IMG/VR virus record: IMGVR_UViG_3300027911_000040 | Span: 1-34,702 of that record | Direction: 5' to 3' (one strand) | DNA from: a virus | Length of the DNA: 34,702 nt | Shown: piece after piece, positions 22,786-28,782 of the stretch | Layout: each line of letters opens with the position of its first letter | How positions within the stretch are numbered: position 1 is the stretch's first letter | Translations under genes and position numbers: made by a program | The notes under the pieces: model-generated | Told to the model about the DNA's origin: nothing | Databases searched by the model: none | Seen by the model: the letters and a program-made list of their open reading frames with translations, nothing else

Positions 22786-23162
22786 CACGCGAAGCTCCCG
22801 ATGACGTAACGATCCGTGCGGTTGTGGAAGAGGCGTGCCCACGTTCTGGCATCGTTGCGTGTGCGGAACCACCAGGACGGTCCCGAAGCAGCGCCACCGG
22901 GCGCTATCGGGATGCAGAGCCAGCGGTAGGTCGCGGTGGCGCGATCCGAGGCCCGCAGATCGGTCCTGAGGAAGATGATGTTGGCTTTCGACTGGCTCGC
23001 CACGGTGTCCTCGATGGTGAAGCGGCCAGCGGCGAATCCGATGTTCAGGAGGGCCGCCGAGGCCTTGGCGTTTTCGAGCGCGTTGTAGACACCGGCGACG
23101 GTGCCGCAGCGGTTGTCCCTGACGACGTAGCGGAATCCAGGCGGGGGCGTTTCGACGTTCAT
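22785..23162 (-). CDS. Unknown early protein
   Basis: This 125-aa protein of mixed alpha/beta character contains GFRYVVRDNRCGTVAGVYNA at the start and WWFRTRNDARTWARLFHN near the end. Translation begins at ATG 23162 after GGAGAAAGCAA. Its leader carries an 18-of-20 match to the leader of the next gene upstream. No recognised domain. Confidence 0.5.
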   Translation of the reverse strand: MNVETPPPGFRYVVRDNRCGTVAGVYNALENAKASAALLNIGFAAGRFTIEDTVASQSKANIIFLRTDLRASDRATATYRWLCIPIAPGGAASGPSWWFRTRNDARTWARLFHNRTDRYVIGSFA

Positions 23163-23167
23163 TTGCT

Positions 23168-23187
23168 TTCTCCGGGGTTCGTTGGGG
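23168..23187 (-). repeat. Duplicated gene leader, copy 1 (copy 2 at 23518-23537)
   Basis: The 20-nt blocks at 23168-23187 and 23518-23537 match at 18 of 20 positions and share CCCCAACGAAC followed by a GAGAA purine run (minus strand). Each sits just before the start codon of an early gene. It may be a common translation leader or a remnant of duplication. Confidence 0.6.
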
Positions 23188-23191
23188 TCGT

Positions 23192-23506
23192 TCAGGCGCG
23201 GTGCGCGCGGCGGCTGTCGTTACGGCAGAGCATGAAGTAGTCGTAGGCATCGGCGAGGTAGGTCAGTTCCGCGCGGCGCAGGCCGGTGGTCGAGTTGCAG
23301 CGGATCGTCGGGAAGTAGCCGCCTTCAGCGTTCAGGAGGTCAACGAAGCTTTTGAAGGCCGAGTGCTTGGCGGTGATCTCATCGGCGGCGCGGTCGGCGA
23401 TATAGCGCAGGGTGTTCAGGTTGCCGTCGAAGCCGTAGCGCGAGTAGCCCAGGTTGCCGGTCAGTTCCTGCCGCGTTCCACCGTAGATCTGCTTGAAGGT
23501 TGCCAT
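23192..23506 (-). CDS. First gene of the leftward early operon, unknown
   Basis: The 104-aa product (MATFKQIYGGTRQELTGN) is helical with few motifs; LTYLADAYDYFMLCRND lies near the C-terminus. CGGAG stands 6 nt before ATG 23506. As the promoter-proximal gene next to the operator region it is expected to be expressed first and most strongly, as for host-takeover or anti-defence proteins, but nothing in the sequence shows such a function. Confidence 0.5.
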   Translation of the reverse strand: MATFKQIYGGTRQELTGNLGYSRYGFDGNLNTLRYIADRAADEITAKHSAFKSFVDLLNAEGGYFPTIRCNSTTGLRRAELTYLADAYDYFMLCRNDSRRAHRA

Positions 23507-23569
23507 GATTCGCTCCGTTCTCTGGTGTTCGTTGGGGCGGTTCTTTCGCCGGGGAGTAGCGTTTCATAA

Positions 23570-23587
23570 GTTGCCCCGGCATGCAAC
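23570..23587. promoter_or_regulatory. Operator-like dyad O1
   Basis: GTTGCCCCGGCATGCAAC is an 18-bp dyad with 5-bp arms. It shares GTTG, the CC at positions 6-7 and GCAAC with the site at 23621, and lies 51 bp from it centre to centre. It is upstream of the leftward operon. It is a likely binding site for the repressor encoded at 23658. Confidence 0.55.
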
Positions 23588-23594
23588 AATTATT

Positions 23595-23610
23595 TGTGAC
23601 CTACCTCACA
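23595..23610. promoter_or_regulatory. CRP/Clp/Vfr-type palindrome
   Basis: TGTGACCTACCTCACA matches the TGTGA-N6-TCACA consensus of the CRP family perfectly. It lies midway between the two operator-like dyads and could tie phage development to host cAMP or c-di-GMP signalling. Binding by a host regulator is inferred from the motif alone. Confidence 0.5.
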
Positions 23611-23620
23611 GTCCAGGAAA

Positions 23621-23638
23621 GTTGACCTCCGGGGCAAC
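23621..23638. promoter_or_regulatory. Operator-like dyad O2
   Basis: GTTGACCTCCGGGGCAAC is the second 18-bp site with GTTG and CAAC arms. It covers the candidate -35 element of the repressor promoter, so occupancy would give autorepression. Confidence 0.55.
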
Positions 23639-23651
23639 CCTGTGCTAGAAG
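23622..23651 (+). promoter_or_regulatory. Candidate promoter of the repressor operon
   Basis: TTGACC (23622-23627) and TAGAAG (23646-23651) are spaced 18 nt apart. The predicted start would fall close to ATG 23658, giving a leaderless or near-leaderless message; the same AGAAGG could instead be the ribosome site of a longer transcript. The -10 match is only 4 of 6. Confidence 0.4.
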
Positions 23652-23657
23652 GCGGGC

Positions 23658-23846
23658 ATGAAAGTCATTGCCAAATGGATGAAAGACCAGGGGCTCACCC
23701 AGTCCGAGTTCGCGCGCCTCCTGGGCGTGGACCGGCATCAGGTCAATCGCTGGCTGCGTGGGAAGAAGCGTCCGAACCTCGACACCCTGCGTCGCCTCCA
23801 GAAGGCGACCGGGCTGTCATTGGACGATCTCACCAAGGGTCTGTAA
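23658..23846 (+). CDS. Cro/CI-type HTH repressor (XRE family)
   Basis: This 62-aa single-domain protein has the five-helix XRE fold: LTQSEFARLLGVDRHQVNRW (13-32) holds the helix-turn-helix, with GKKRPNLDTLRRLQKATGLS after it. It has no C-terminal dimerisation or cleavage domain, so it resembles Cro more than CI. It is transcribed away from the early operon with two matching dyads between them, the usual layout of a phage switch. AAGG stands 5 nt before ATG 23658. Its stop shares one base with the next start (TAATG). Confidence 0.85.
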   Translation: MKVIAKWMKDQGLTQSEFARLLGVDRHQVNRWLRGKKRPNLDTLRRLQKATGLSLDDLTKGL

Positions 23847-24643
23847 TGGCAAAGAAGAGTGTCAGGCTTCGCAAGGAGATGTTCCGTGTTCTGTCTTTGG
23901 GGGCAGGAGTTCAGTCTTCTACGATGGCTTTGATGATGGCGAAGGGGGAGATCCCTCCGCCTGACTGTGCCATCTTTGCCGACACTCAATGGGAGCCTAA
24001 GGCTGTCTACGAATGGCTCGATTGGCTTGAGACGCAGCTACCCTTTCCGATTTACAGGGTCTCTGAGGGCAATCTGAGAGATGCTGTGCTGCGTCAGGCA
24101 AACGCCACCGGGGGCCGCTTTGCCTCTGTGCCGTGGCACATGCTGCGTCCCGATGGCGGCGGTGCAATTGGTCGCCGCCAGTGTACCCGCGAGTACAAGG
24201 TCGATCCGCTGCGGCGCAAGATGCGGGAACTGGTCGGTAAGGGAGGGCACGTCGAGGTCTGCATCGGCATTAGCGTCGATGAGGCGCATCGGATGAAGCC
24301 TGCCCGAAACAAGTGGCAGCACCATACGTGGCCGCTGATTGACCTCCGCATGACTCGGGCGGACTGCCTGATGTGGATGGAGCGTAATGGCTACCCACGG
24401 CCCCCGAAATCGTCTTGCCTCGGGTGCCCCTACCACTCCGACCAGCAGTGGCAGGAGATCAAACAGGTTCCCGAGGAGTGGGCTGACGTGGTCGAGATCG
24501 ACGCTGCGATTCGGGTCACTCCGAAAATGCATTCCCGCCAGTTCATGCACCGATCCCTGAAGCCCATTGATCAGGTCGAGTTCGTGAACGAGGCTCAGGT
24601 GGACATGTTTGGAAACGAATGTGAGGGTCTCTGTGGCGTCTAA
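23846..24643 (+). CDS. PAPS-reductase-like PP-loop protein
   Basis: The 265-aa protein belongs to the adenine nucleotide alpha-hydrolase superfamily. The PP-loop is SLGAGVQSS (17-25), followed by CAIFADTQWEP, GRRQCTREYKVDP and a Cys-rich SSCLGCPYHSDQQW segment. The C-terminus FGNECEGLCGV has two more cysteines, so a metal or Fe-S site is possible. Such proteins are common in phages and are usually annotated as PAPS reductase family; true sulphate reduction is unlikely here, and DNA or RNA modification or an anti-defence role is more plausible. ATG 23846 overlaps the repressor stop. It overlaps the next gene by 11 nt. Confidence 0.75.
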   Translation: MAKKSVRLRKEMFRVLSLGAGVQSSTMALMMAKGEIPPPDCAIFADTQWEPKAVYEWLDWLETQLPFPIYRVSEGNLRDAVLRQANATGGRFASVPWHMLRPDGGGAIGRRQCTREYKVDPLRRKMRELVGKGGHVEVCIGISVDEAHRMKPARNKWQHHTWPLIDLRMTRADCLMWMERNGYPRPPKSSCLGCPYHSDQQWQEIKQVPEEWADVVEIDAAIRVTPKMHSRQFMHRSLKPIDQVEFVNEAQVDMFGNECEGLCGV

Positions 24644-24944
24644 AATAGAGCAGATCGACTCGGTGAATACCGCACCCTTTCAGCCGCACAGTCCTCCTTC
24701 CAAGGAGGCTGCGCGTGGGATCGAGAAGGACATGGGCCGGTTGCAGGCTCTCGTCTACGAACTGATCCTGGGTAGGGCGGCCTACGGAGCCACGGACGAG
24801 GAGATCTGCCACGCCCTCAAGCTGAACCCTTCCACGGCTCGTCCGAGGCGCGTGGAGCTTGTGGAGCGCGGCAAGGTGTACGACAGCGGCCTGACCCGCA
24901 AAACCCGCTCTGGGCGGGCTGCGACGATCTGGAGGGCAAGATGA
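24633..24944 (+). CDS. Winged-helix DNA-binding protein
   Basis: The 103-aa product has an N-terminal linker and a winged helix at about 40-103: YGATDEEICHALKLNPSTAR (recognition-helix region) then RRVELVERGKVYDSGLTRKT (wing). It is probably a second regulator of the immunity region or an early-gene activator. GTG 24633 is chosen because GAGG lies 6-7 nt upstream; a TTG at 24609 is less likely. The next gene overlaps by 4 nt. Confidence 0.7.
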   Translation: MASKIEQIDSVNTAPFQPHSPPSKEAARGIEKDMGRLQALVYELILGRAAYGATDEEICHALKLNPSTARPRRVELVERGKVYDSGLTRKTRSGRAATIWRAR

Positions 24945-25132
24945 CCAACGAGCAGCTTGCCGTCTTACTCATGCAGATCGGTCGCCAGATCAACATCGGA
25001 CTCCAAGAGGTTGACGAGGCTCTCGTCAAGGCCGGGATTTCCCCGGAGCGTTGCTGCGACGTGATCTACACGCTGCGGAACGTCGCAGACTCGATGACGC
25101 TGAACTCGCAGAGGATTCTGAAGGGAGAATGA
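24941..25132 (+). CDS. Small helical protein, unknown
   Basis: This 63-aa helical protein (MTNEQLAVLLMQIGRQINIG) has two adjacent cysteines (PERCCDVIY). ATG 24941 overlaps the upstream stop. It is the last gene before the terminator at 25136. No family is recognised. Confidence 0.5.
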   Translation: MTNEQLAVLLMQIGRQINIGLQEVDEALVKAGISPERCCDVIYTLRNVADSMTLNSQRILKGE

Positions 25133-25135
25133 AGA

Positions 25136-25172
25136 ACCCCCGCCTCGGTGGCCTAGCCGGACGGGGGTCTTT
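25136..25172 (+). terminator. Rho-independent terminator of the repressor operon
   Basis: A 7-bp outer stem, ACCCCCG (25136-25142) with CGGGGGT (25162-25168), encloses an inner GGC-CTA-GCC hairpin and is followed by CTTT. It starts 4 nt after the last stop codon. The reverse complement also ends in a T-rich run, so it may work both ways. Confidence 0.8.
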
Positions 25173-25364
25173 GGGACGGCAGGGTTACGCTTTCGGGGTT
25201 CCTGCGCGATACCGGGCTTATACCATAGCGACACTCTATGTCGCAATTGGGATGTCAATAGGTATTTCGGCGGGGTGCGCCAGATCGATGCCGCGCCACG
25301 ACAAGACACTGCATCCGGTGCGCTGTCAGGGCACGATCCAGTGCAGGTAGCATTGCAAAGCAAA

Positions 25365-25385
25365 ACGGACCCGCGTAGGGTCCGT
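25365..25385 (-). terminator. Bidirectional hairpin, best as a minus-strand terminator
   Basis: ACGGACCC-GCGTA-GGGTCCGT is a perfect 8-bp stem. On the minus strand it is followed by TTGCTTTGC after the stem-closing T, a moderate T tract; on the plus strand only by CTTACT. It could end a leftward RNA that starts in the stem-loop region, or protect against read-through. Confidence 0.55.
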
Positions 25386-25482
25386 CTTACTCGGTTGCGC
25401 TTGGCGGGCGCTCCGGGTGGATGTGGTGCCATCGCGACCCCGGCTTCCGATAGGTCGCAATCTACACAAGTCCACCCCTGTC

Positions 25483-25660
25483 CGTCCACGTCCAGCCGCG
25501 TCAGGCTCCGTGGACGCTCACAAGCACCAGCACGGCCCTGCTGTCGCCTCTACTGGGGGATCCGTTCCAGAGGCAGCGCCACGGGGAACCCGGTGAGGGC
25601 GCTACGGCACCGAAAGGTGAAAGCAACACCGGGGCGTCCTGTGGACTCAGGGACAGACGC
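25483..25660. ncRNA. Candidate structured RNA or leader (run of stem-loops)
   Basis: Consecutive hairpins can be drawn: CGTCCACG/CGTGGACG (25483-25490/25509-25516, 8 bp perfect); CAGCA/TGCTG (25528-25532/25539-25543); GCCTCT/AGAGGC (25546-25551/25569-25574); AGCGCC/GGCGCT (25575-25580/25598-25603); CACC-GAAA-GGTG (25608-25619) with a GNRA loop; and GCGT+CTGT/ACAG+ACGC (25634-25642/25653-25660) with one bulged C. Because each stem is its own reverse complement, the strand is not decided. Such density is above what I would expect by chance even in GC-rich DNA, but I could not test it. Confidence 0.4.
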
Positions 25661-25739
25661 TCGTTCCTTCCTCGCTACGGTGGGGATGGGACGGGTGCGC
25701 CACGGGGATCTTGGGACATTGGTTAGGGGTTAATAATCA

Positions 25740-25949
25740 ATGATCTATGCATGGGTTAAGTCTAAGCGAGTACACATCCTGAACGATAATCGCAGGACGT
25801 TGTGTCAGGTTGAGAATGGGTCTCCTGTGTGGCAACCGACGATCAGCGAGACTTTCCCCAAAGATCTGACGTTGTGTGCTAATTGCTGGTCACTGCATCG
25901 AATACCCAAAAGCAACCGCAGTCTGGCGCAGCCAGAAGCTCCGCAATGA
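25740..25949 (+). CDS. Small Cys/His protein, first gene of the late operon
   Basis: The 69-aa protein contains VHILNDNRRTLCQ and LTLCANCWSLH, that is His-x(8)-Cys then CxxC, resembling three other small proteins of this genome (starts 30481, 30696, 33088). A zinc site is likely. ATG 25740 lacks a strong Shine-Dalgarno; the region upstream is AT-richer (GGTTAATAATCA). The gene is AT-rich for this genome. It overlaps the next gene (ATGA). Confidence 0.5.
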   Translation: MIYAWVKSKRVHILNDNRRTLCQVENGSPVWQPTISETFPKDLTLCANCWSLHRIPKSNRSLAQPEAPQ

Positions 25950-26179
25950 GACAGCCCATGCCCAAGGTCTGGGAGAGTCCCGAGGCCCGTGACGCCCGGA
26001 AATCGATGCCCGAGGATCAGGGGCACGTCAAAGACCCGCGCTACGTTCCGCATGAACGTCAGGCGGAGTACATTCGACAGTGGGGCATCTGGATGCGCGC
26101 CCACAAGTACCGGGAACCGTGGATGACCGAGTTCATCGAGTGGATGCGGCGCAAGCAGAAACCGGAGCGCAGGGAATGA
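25946..26179 (+). CDS. Small Trp/Arg-rich protein, unknown
   Basis: This 77-aa product has a central PRYVPHERQAEYIRQWGIWM and a C-terminal helix (EFIEWMRRKQKPERRE). ATG 25946 overlaps the upstream stop and the next ATG overlaps its own stop. Strongly charged and helical; nucleic acid or protein binding is possible. No family is recognised. Confidence 0.5.
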   Translation: MRQPMPKVWESPEARDARKSMPEDQGHVKDPRYVPHERQAEYIRQWGIWMRAHKYREPWMTEFIEWMRRKQKPERRE

Positions 26180-26493
26180 GGCGCGCAGCCAAAGTGGACA
26201 AGTCCCAGGCACTCATCGTGGCCGCATTACGAGCCGCTGGTGCCTTCGTCTATCCGATAGGCAGACCGGTAGACCTCCTCGTCAAGTATCGCGACCCGGA
26301 GACGTTCCAGTGGTTGTGGACGCCAATGGAGTGCAAGACTCCAGGCTACGAGAAGAACCATCTCAAGGAGCGCAAGGAGCAGGGAGAGTTCATCGAACTG
26401 CACGACATCCCGGTGGTCACCACTCCGAGCGAAGCATTGCGTGCGATTGGAGTAGGAACCAAGATTCGCGACAGCTCAGTGCTCAGGGAGTAG
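26176..26493 (+). CDS. Small PD-(D/E)XK nuclease (VRR-NUC/resolvase-like)
   Basis: This 105-aa protein fits a minimal PD-(D/E)XK core: an N-terminal helix, GRPVDLLVKYRD with the first acidic residue, MECKTPG with the Glu-x-Lys pair, then KNHLKERKEQGEFIELHDIP and VVTTPSEALRAIG. Similar short phage proteins are annotated as VRR-NUC or Holliday-junction-resolvase-like. It could resolve branched DNA before packaging. ATG 26176 overlaps the upstream stop. Confidence 0.7.
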   Translation: MRRAAKVDKSQALIVAALRAAGAFVYPIGRPVDLLVKYRDPETFQWLWTPMECKTPGYEKNHLKERKEQGEFIELHDIPVVTTPSEALRAIGVGTKIRDSSVLRE

Positions 26494-26495
26494 CC

Positions 26496-26573
26496 ATGCT
26501 CTGGATCGGATTCTTCTTCGTAATCGCATGGGCGGCGACCTTCCTCTGGGCAATGTGGAAGGGCGACGTATGA
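26496..26573 (+). CDS. Very small membrane protein (25 aa)
   Basis: MLWIGFFFVIAWAATFLWAM forms one transmembrane helix followed by WKGDV. GGGAG lies 6-7 nt before ATG 26496 and the stop overlaps the next start (ATGA), which supports translation. Such micro-proteins may modulate host membrane functions; nothing more can be said. Confidence 0.5.
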   Translation: MLWIGFFFVIAWAATFLWAMWKGDV

Positions 26574-27001
26574 TTCCGGGAGATACACGCAGACGGTTGG
26601 TCGACTGGGGGATATGGTCTGCCGGGTACGGTGTCTCCGGGTTCCCAATGATGTCGGCCTTCATGCGGATCAACTGCGGGAGCCGCTCGACCGCGACGAT
26701 GGAGAACCCCGAGTGCGTCAGGACCGACCAGATCGTCGGCAGGGCGGAACTCCGTCTTCGGAAAATACTGATCCGCCACTTCTGCACGCGGGGATCGGTG
26801 AGGGAGAAGGCGCTGCGTGCCCGCCTAGCGAAATCGACGTACTTCGATCTCCTTGAAGAGGGCGCGTGGTTCGTTCACACCGAGTACGACAAACCGGAAT
26901 TTGCAGTCCCCGGACAGTTGATGTATATCGGAAGTAGCGTGGGCATTTCCTCCCCCGCCCCCTCCCAAACACCTCTCAGGAGCAACGCTAATGGCCGTTG
27001 A
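26570..27001 (+). CDS. Putative late-gene regulator (Q-like antiterminator)
   Basis: The 143-aa product begins with RRRLVDWGIWSAG, has a middle segment with RTDQIVGRAELRLRKILIRH and a helix-turn-helix-like GSVREKALRARLAKSTYFDL. This layout (Trp-rich start, a helix with Arg-x2-Leu repeats, terminal HTH) is that of phage antitermination Q proteins and related sigma-region-4-like activators. Its place at the head of the packaging/morphogenesis genes fits. ATG 26570 overlaps the upstream stop. Confidence 0.5.
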   Translation: MIPGDTRRRLVDWGIWSAGYGVSGFPMMSAFMRINCGSRSTATMENPECVRTDQIVGRAELRLRKILIRHFCTRGSVREKALRARLAKSTYFDLLEEGAWFVHTEYDKPEFAVPGQLMYIGSSVGISSPAPSQTPLRSNANGR

Positions 27002-27314
27002 CCGTCATCCTTCGCGTGCGCCGGGCATGCCGCGCAAGCCTCCTCCGACCTCCAGCACGGACGGTCAGCCGAACACCGTCGCCAAGACCGAGCAGGGTCC
27101 GGGTATCCCGGACATCGTCTACGGTTCCCGCAATGGGAAACTGATGAACCTCAAGATCGTCCACGATCACGGCAGCGAGCGGCACCATGACTTCATGGGC
27201 TTCTCCGAGGGCAAGGCTCCGAAACCCGGCAAGGAGCAGGCGAACGAAGGCCCGATGCGCGGATCGAAGGCCGGTCGCCCCGGCGACGAGCGCAAGTCCG
27301 ACGAGCCTGGCTGA
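26991..27314 (+). CDS. Unknown hydrophilic protein
   Basis: This 107-aa protein is Pro/Gly/Lys-rich and probably disordered, except for a central NLKIVHDHGSERHHDF segment with several histidines. AGGAG stands about 8 nt before ATG 26991, and the gene overlaps the regulator stop by 11 nt in another frame. No family is recognised. Confidence 0.45.
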   Translation: MAVDRHPSRAPGMPRKPPPTSSTDGQPNTVAKTEQGPGIPDIVYGSRNGKLMNLKIVHDHGSERHHDFMGFSEGKAPKPGKEQANEGPMRGSKAGRPGDERKSDEPG

Positions 27315-27583
27315 TGGCTCGTAACCGCAGTGGGATGCAGCACGCCATGCCGACGAAGGCGCAGCAGGCTGCGTACGAGAAAGATCTCGAGAACCACCGC
27401 AACAAGACCGGGCCGTATGCTCCTCGCAAAACAGAAGGCGAAGACTTGGGCGATTATCTGAATCGTCGCGAACGCCCGAATTGGCCGAAGATCACCGGAT
27501 CCAATCACACGCTCCAGATGCATTCTCACGACACCGGCAGCGAGATGCTCGATGGGGTCCACGGACCCAAGGCAGGGAAGTGA
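27314..27583 (+). CDS. Unknown hydrophilic protein
   Basis: The 89-aa product (MARNRSGMQHAMPTKAQQAA) is highly polar and His-rich toward the C-terminus (LQMHSHDTGSEMLDGVHG). The start shares one base with the previous stop (TGATG). It is one of a run of five small polar proteins before the terminase genes. Confidence 0.45.
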   Translation: MARNRSGMQHAMPTKAQQAAYEKDLENHRNKTGPYAPRKTEGEDLGDYLNRRERPNWPKITGSNHTLQMHSHDTGSEMLDGVHGPKAGK

Positions 27584-27840
27584 TGCTCTTCGACAATGTC
27601 GTCGGCGGTCTGCGGCTCATGCCGTCCACCCAGCTACCCAACCAGCCTGCCGCCCCCAACCGGGTTCAGCCCGGTCCCGAGCGCATGCCATTCGATCCCG
27701 GAATGGGTCCGCAGCGCATCATGCCGGGTCCGGTATCTACCCCTGTCGCGCCCGGCCCGACCACCAGTGGCAGGGTGATGACTCCCGGTGACGGCAACCC
27801 GATGGGCGGGCACTGGGGAGTCCGGGGGCCATACGCATGA
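27583..27840 (+). CDS. Pro/Gly-rich small protein, unknown
   Basis: This 85-aa protein is dominated by Pro, Gly and Met (GPERMPFDPGMGPQRIMPGP), with no predicted secondary structure, and is likely disordered. ATG 27583 overlaps the previous stop (TGATG) after GGGAAG. An upstream in-frame extension lies inside the preceding gene and is not preferred. Confidence 0.45.
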   Translation: MLFDNVVGGLRLMPSTQLPNQPAAPNRVQPGPERMPFDPGMGPQRIMPGPVSTPVAPGPTTSGRVMTPGDGNPMGGHWGVRGPYA

Positions 27841-27977
27841 AGGCCGCGAACCGCGCTCTGGCAGTTCCGAGAGTTCCGCCTGTGCGGGCACCGGACGGGA
27901 AGTTCCAGCAGGGAAAGGGAGACCGGCTGGTCGAGGCGCACCGGAAGACCCAGGATGCCAAACCCAAAGCCCCGTGA
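27837..27977 (+). CDS. Small basic protein, unknown (46 aa)
   Basis: The ORF starts at ATG 27837, overlapping the previous stop (ATGA), and encodes a basic peptide (FQQGKGDRLVEAHRKTQDAK). The next gene starts 23 nt before its end. Coupled starts support it; function unknown. Confidence 0.45.
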   Translation: MKAANRALAVPRVPPVRAPDGKFQQGKGDRLVEAHRKTQDAKPKAP

Positions 27978-28104
27978 GACCCTGCACAGCTTCATGTCCC
28001 GCTTCATGGGCAGCAAGGAAGCCGGTGAAGACTTCCCGGACCAGAAGCAGCGTGCCGCAGTCGCCTACAGCAAGTTCCGCAAGCGCAAGAAGGTCAGGAA
28101 GTGA
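27955..28104 (+). CDS. Small basic phage protein (49 aa)
   Basis: The product contains SFMSRFMGSKEAGEDFPDQK and then QRAAVAYSKFRKRKK. The Phe-Pro-Asp-x-x-Gln-Arg followed by Ala-Tyr-Ser is a motif I recall from many small phage proteins near terminase and head genes, often found fused to or beside capsid proteases. The start is ATG 27955; it overlaps the next gene by 4 nt (GTGA). Confidence 0.5.
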   Translation: MPNPKPRETLHSFMSRFMGSKEAGEDFPDQKQRAAVAYSKFRKRKKVRK

Positions 28105-28391
28105 GCGACATCTTTCCCGAGGACACCAACCGGATCTTCCTGGTGTGCCGCTATCACGCCACCGAGAAGCAGTCCCTGTGCATCGGTCGGAGGCGTGGCA
28201 CCGGCTACTATGGCGCTCCGCGCCCGCAGGACGTAGACGGTTGGTACAGGGAGCATGCTGACTGCGGCGGGAACATGGATCACATTGCCCTGAGCTACCA
28301 GAAGACGCAGGACTGGAAGGTCGCGGACGTGGACAAGATCTCGACCGCCATCAATGGCGCATTCCACCCGGAACTACCCAATGCATCTTGA
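28101..28391 (+). CDS. Unknown protein
   Basis: This 96-aa protein has aromatic-rich segments (IFLVCRYHATEKQSLCIG and GTGYYGAPRP) and three cysteines with several histidines, so a metal site is possible. GTG 28101 overlaps the previous stop. It overlaps the GroES-like gene by 11 nt or more, depending on that start. No family is recognised. Confidence 0.45.
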   Translation: MSDIFPEDTNRIFLVCRYHATEKQSLCIGRRRGTGYYGAPRPQDVDGWYREHADCGGNMDHIALSYQKTQDWKVADVDKISTAINGAFHPELPNAS

Positions 28392-28782
28392 GAAGTCCGG
28401 TACCAGCCTCAACCCGAAGCGGGTCGAGTTCGTGGAGGGATCCCTCAAGCCAATGGGCGACCGGATCGTGGTCAGGCCCCTCCCCGTGAAACTCTCCCAG
28501 ATCATCATCGCCGCCAGACAGGGCAACTTCCTGGGCACGGTGATGGCAGTCGGCCCCGGAGAGTACCCGTGGATCTACAACCGAGACCGCAGCAAGCGTC
28601 ACCAGTCCAAGCACTTCCGCCCCACCGAGGTGAAGATCGGTGACGTGGTCGAACTCGGCGGACAGGAACACGACAGCGGCTACGCCTTCACCCGCGTCTG
28701 CCTCAACGGTGAGGACGTGATCGTGGCGAGCGAGAAGGACGTTGCTGCGGTGCATCAGAACGTCGGTGAAATTGCACCGTGA
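28381..28782 (+). CDS. GroES-like co-chaperonin (Cpn10 fold)
   Basis: The 133-aa protein carries the GroES beta-barrel pattern: LKPMGDRIVVRPLPV at the start, a mobile-loop-like LSQIIIAARQG whose hydrophobic III occupies the place of the GroEL-binding IVL tripeptide, then GTVMAVGPGEY, VKIGDVVELGG and GEDVIVASEKDVAAV at the end. It probably redirects host GroEL to fold the coat or other virion proteins, as T4 gp31 does. Its place just before terminase, portal and coat fits. ATG 28381 or ATG 28354 may be the start. Confidence 0.75.
   Translation: MHLEKSGTSLNPKRVEFVEGSLKPMGDRIVVRPLPVKLSQIIIAARQGNFLGTVMAVGPGEYPWIYNRDRSKRHQSKHFRPTEVKIGDVVELGGQEHDSGYAFTRVCLNGEDVIVASEKDVAAVHQNVGEIAP

Larger units (their letters stand above)
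25173..25739. other. Non-coding region between rightward early unit and late operon
   Basis: No convincing gene is seen in this 567-bp stretch. The open frames are Arg/Pro-rich shadows without coupled starts. It holds a 6-bp hairpin GCGACA/TGTCGC near 25227-25243, an 8-bp bidirectional hairpin at 25365-25385 and a dense run of stem-loops at 25483-25660. A minus-strand frame starting at GTG 25489 (GWTCVDCDLSEAG) is the only one that looks slightly protein-like. A late promoter or leader is expected here but no clear -35/-10 pair was found. Confidence 0.6.

Noticed and set aside
24965-25489. Minus-strand ORF through the terminator and stem-loop region
   Set aside because: Only the first 30 residues look protein-like; it runs through two strong hairpins and into the converging operon. 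Kept only as a note in the non-coding region.
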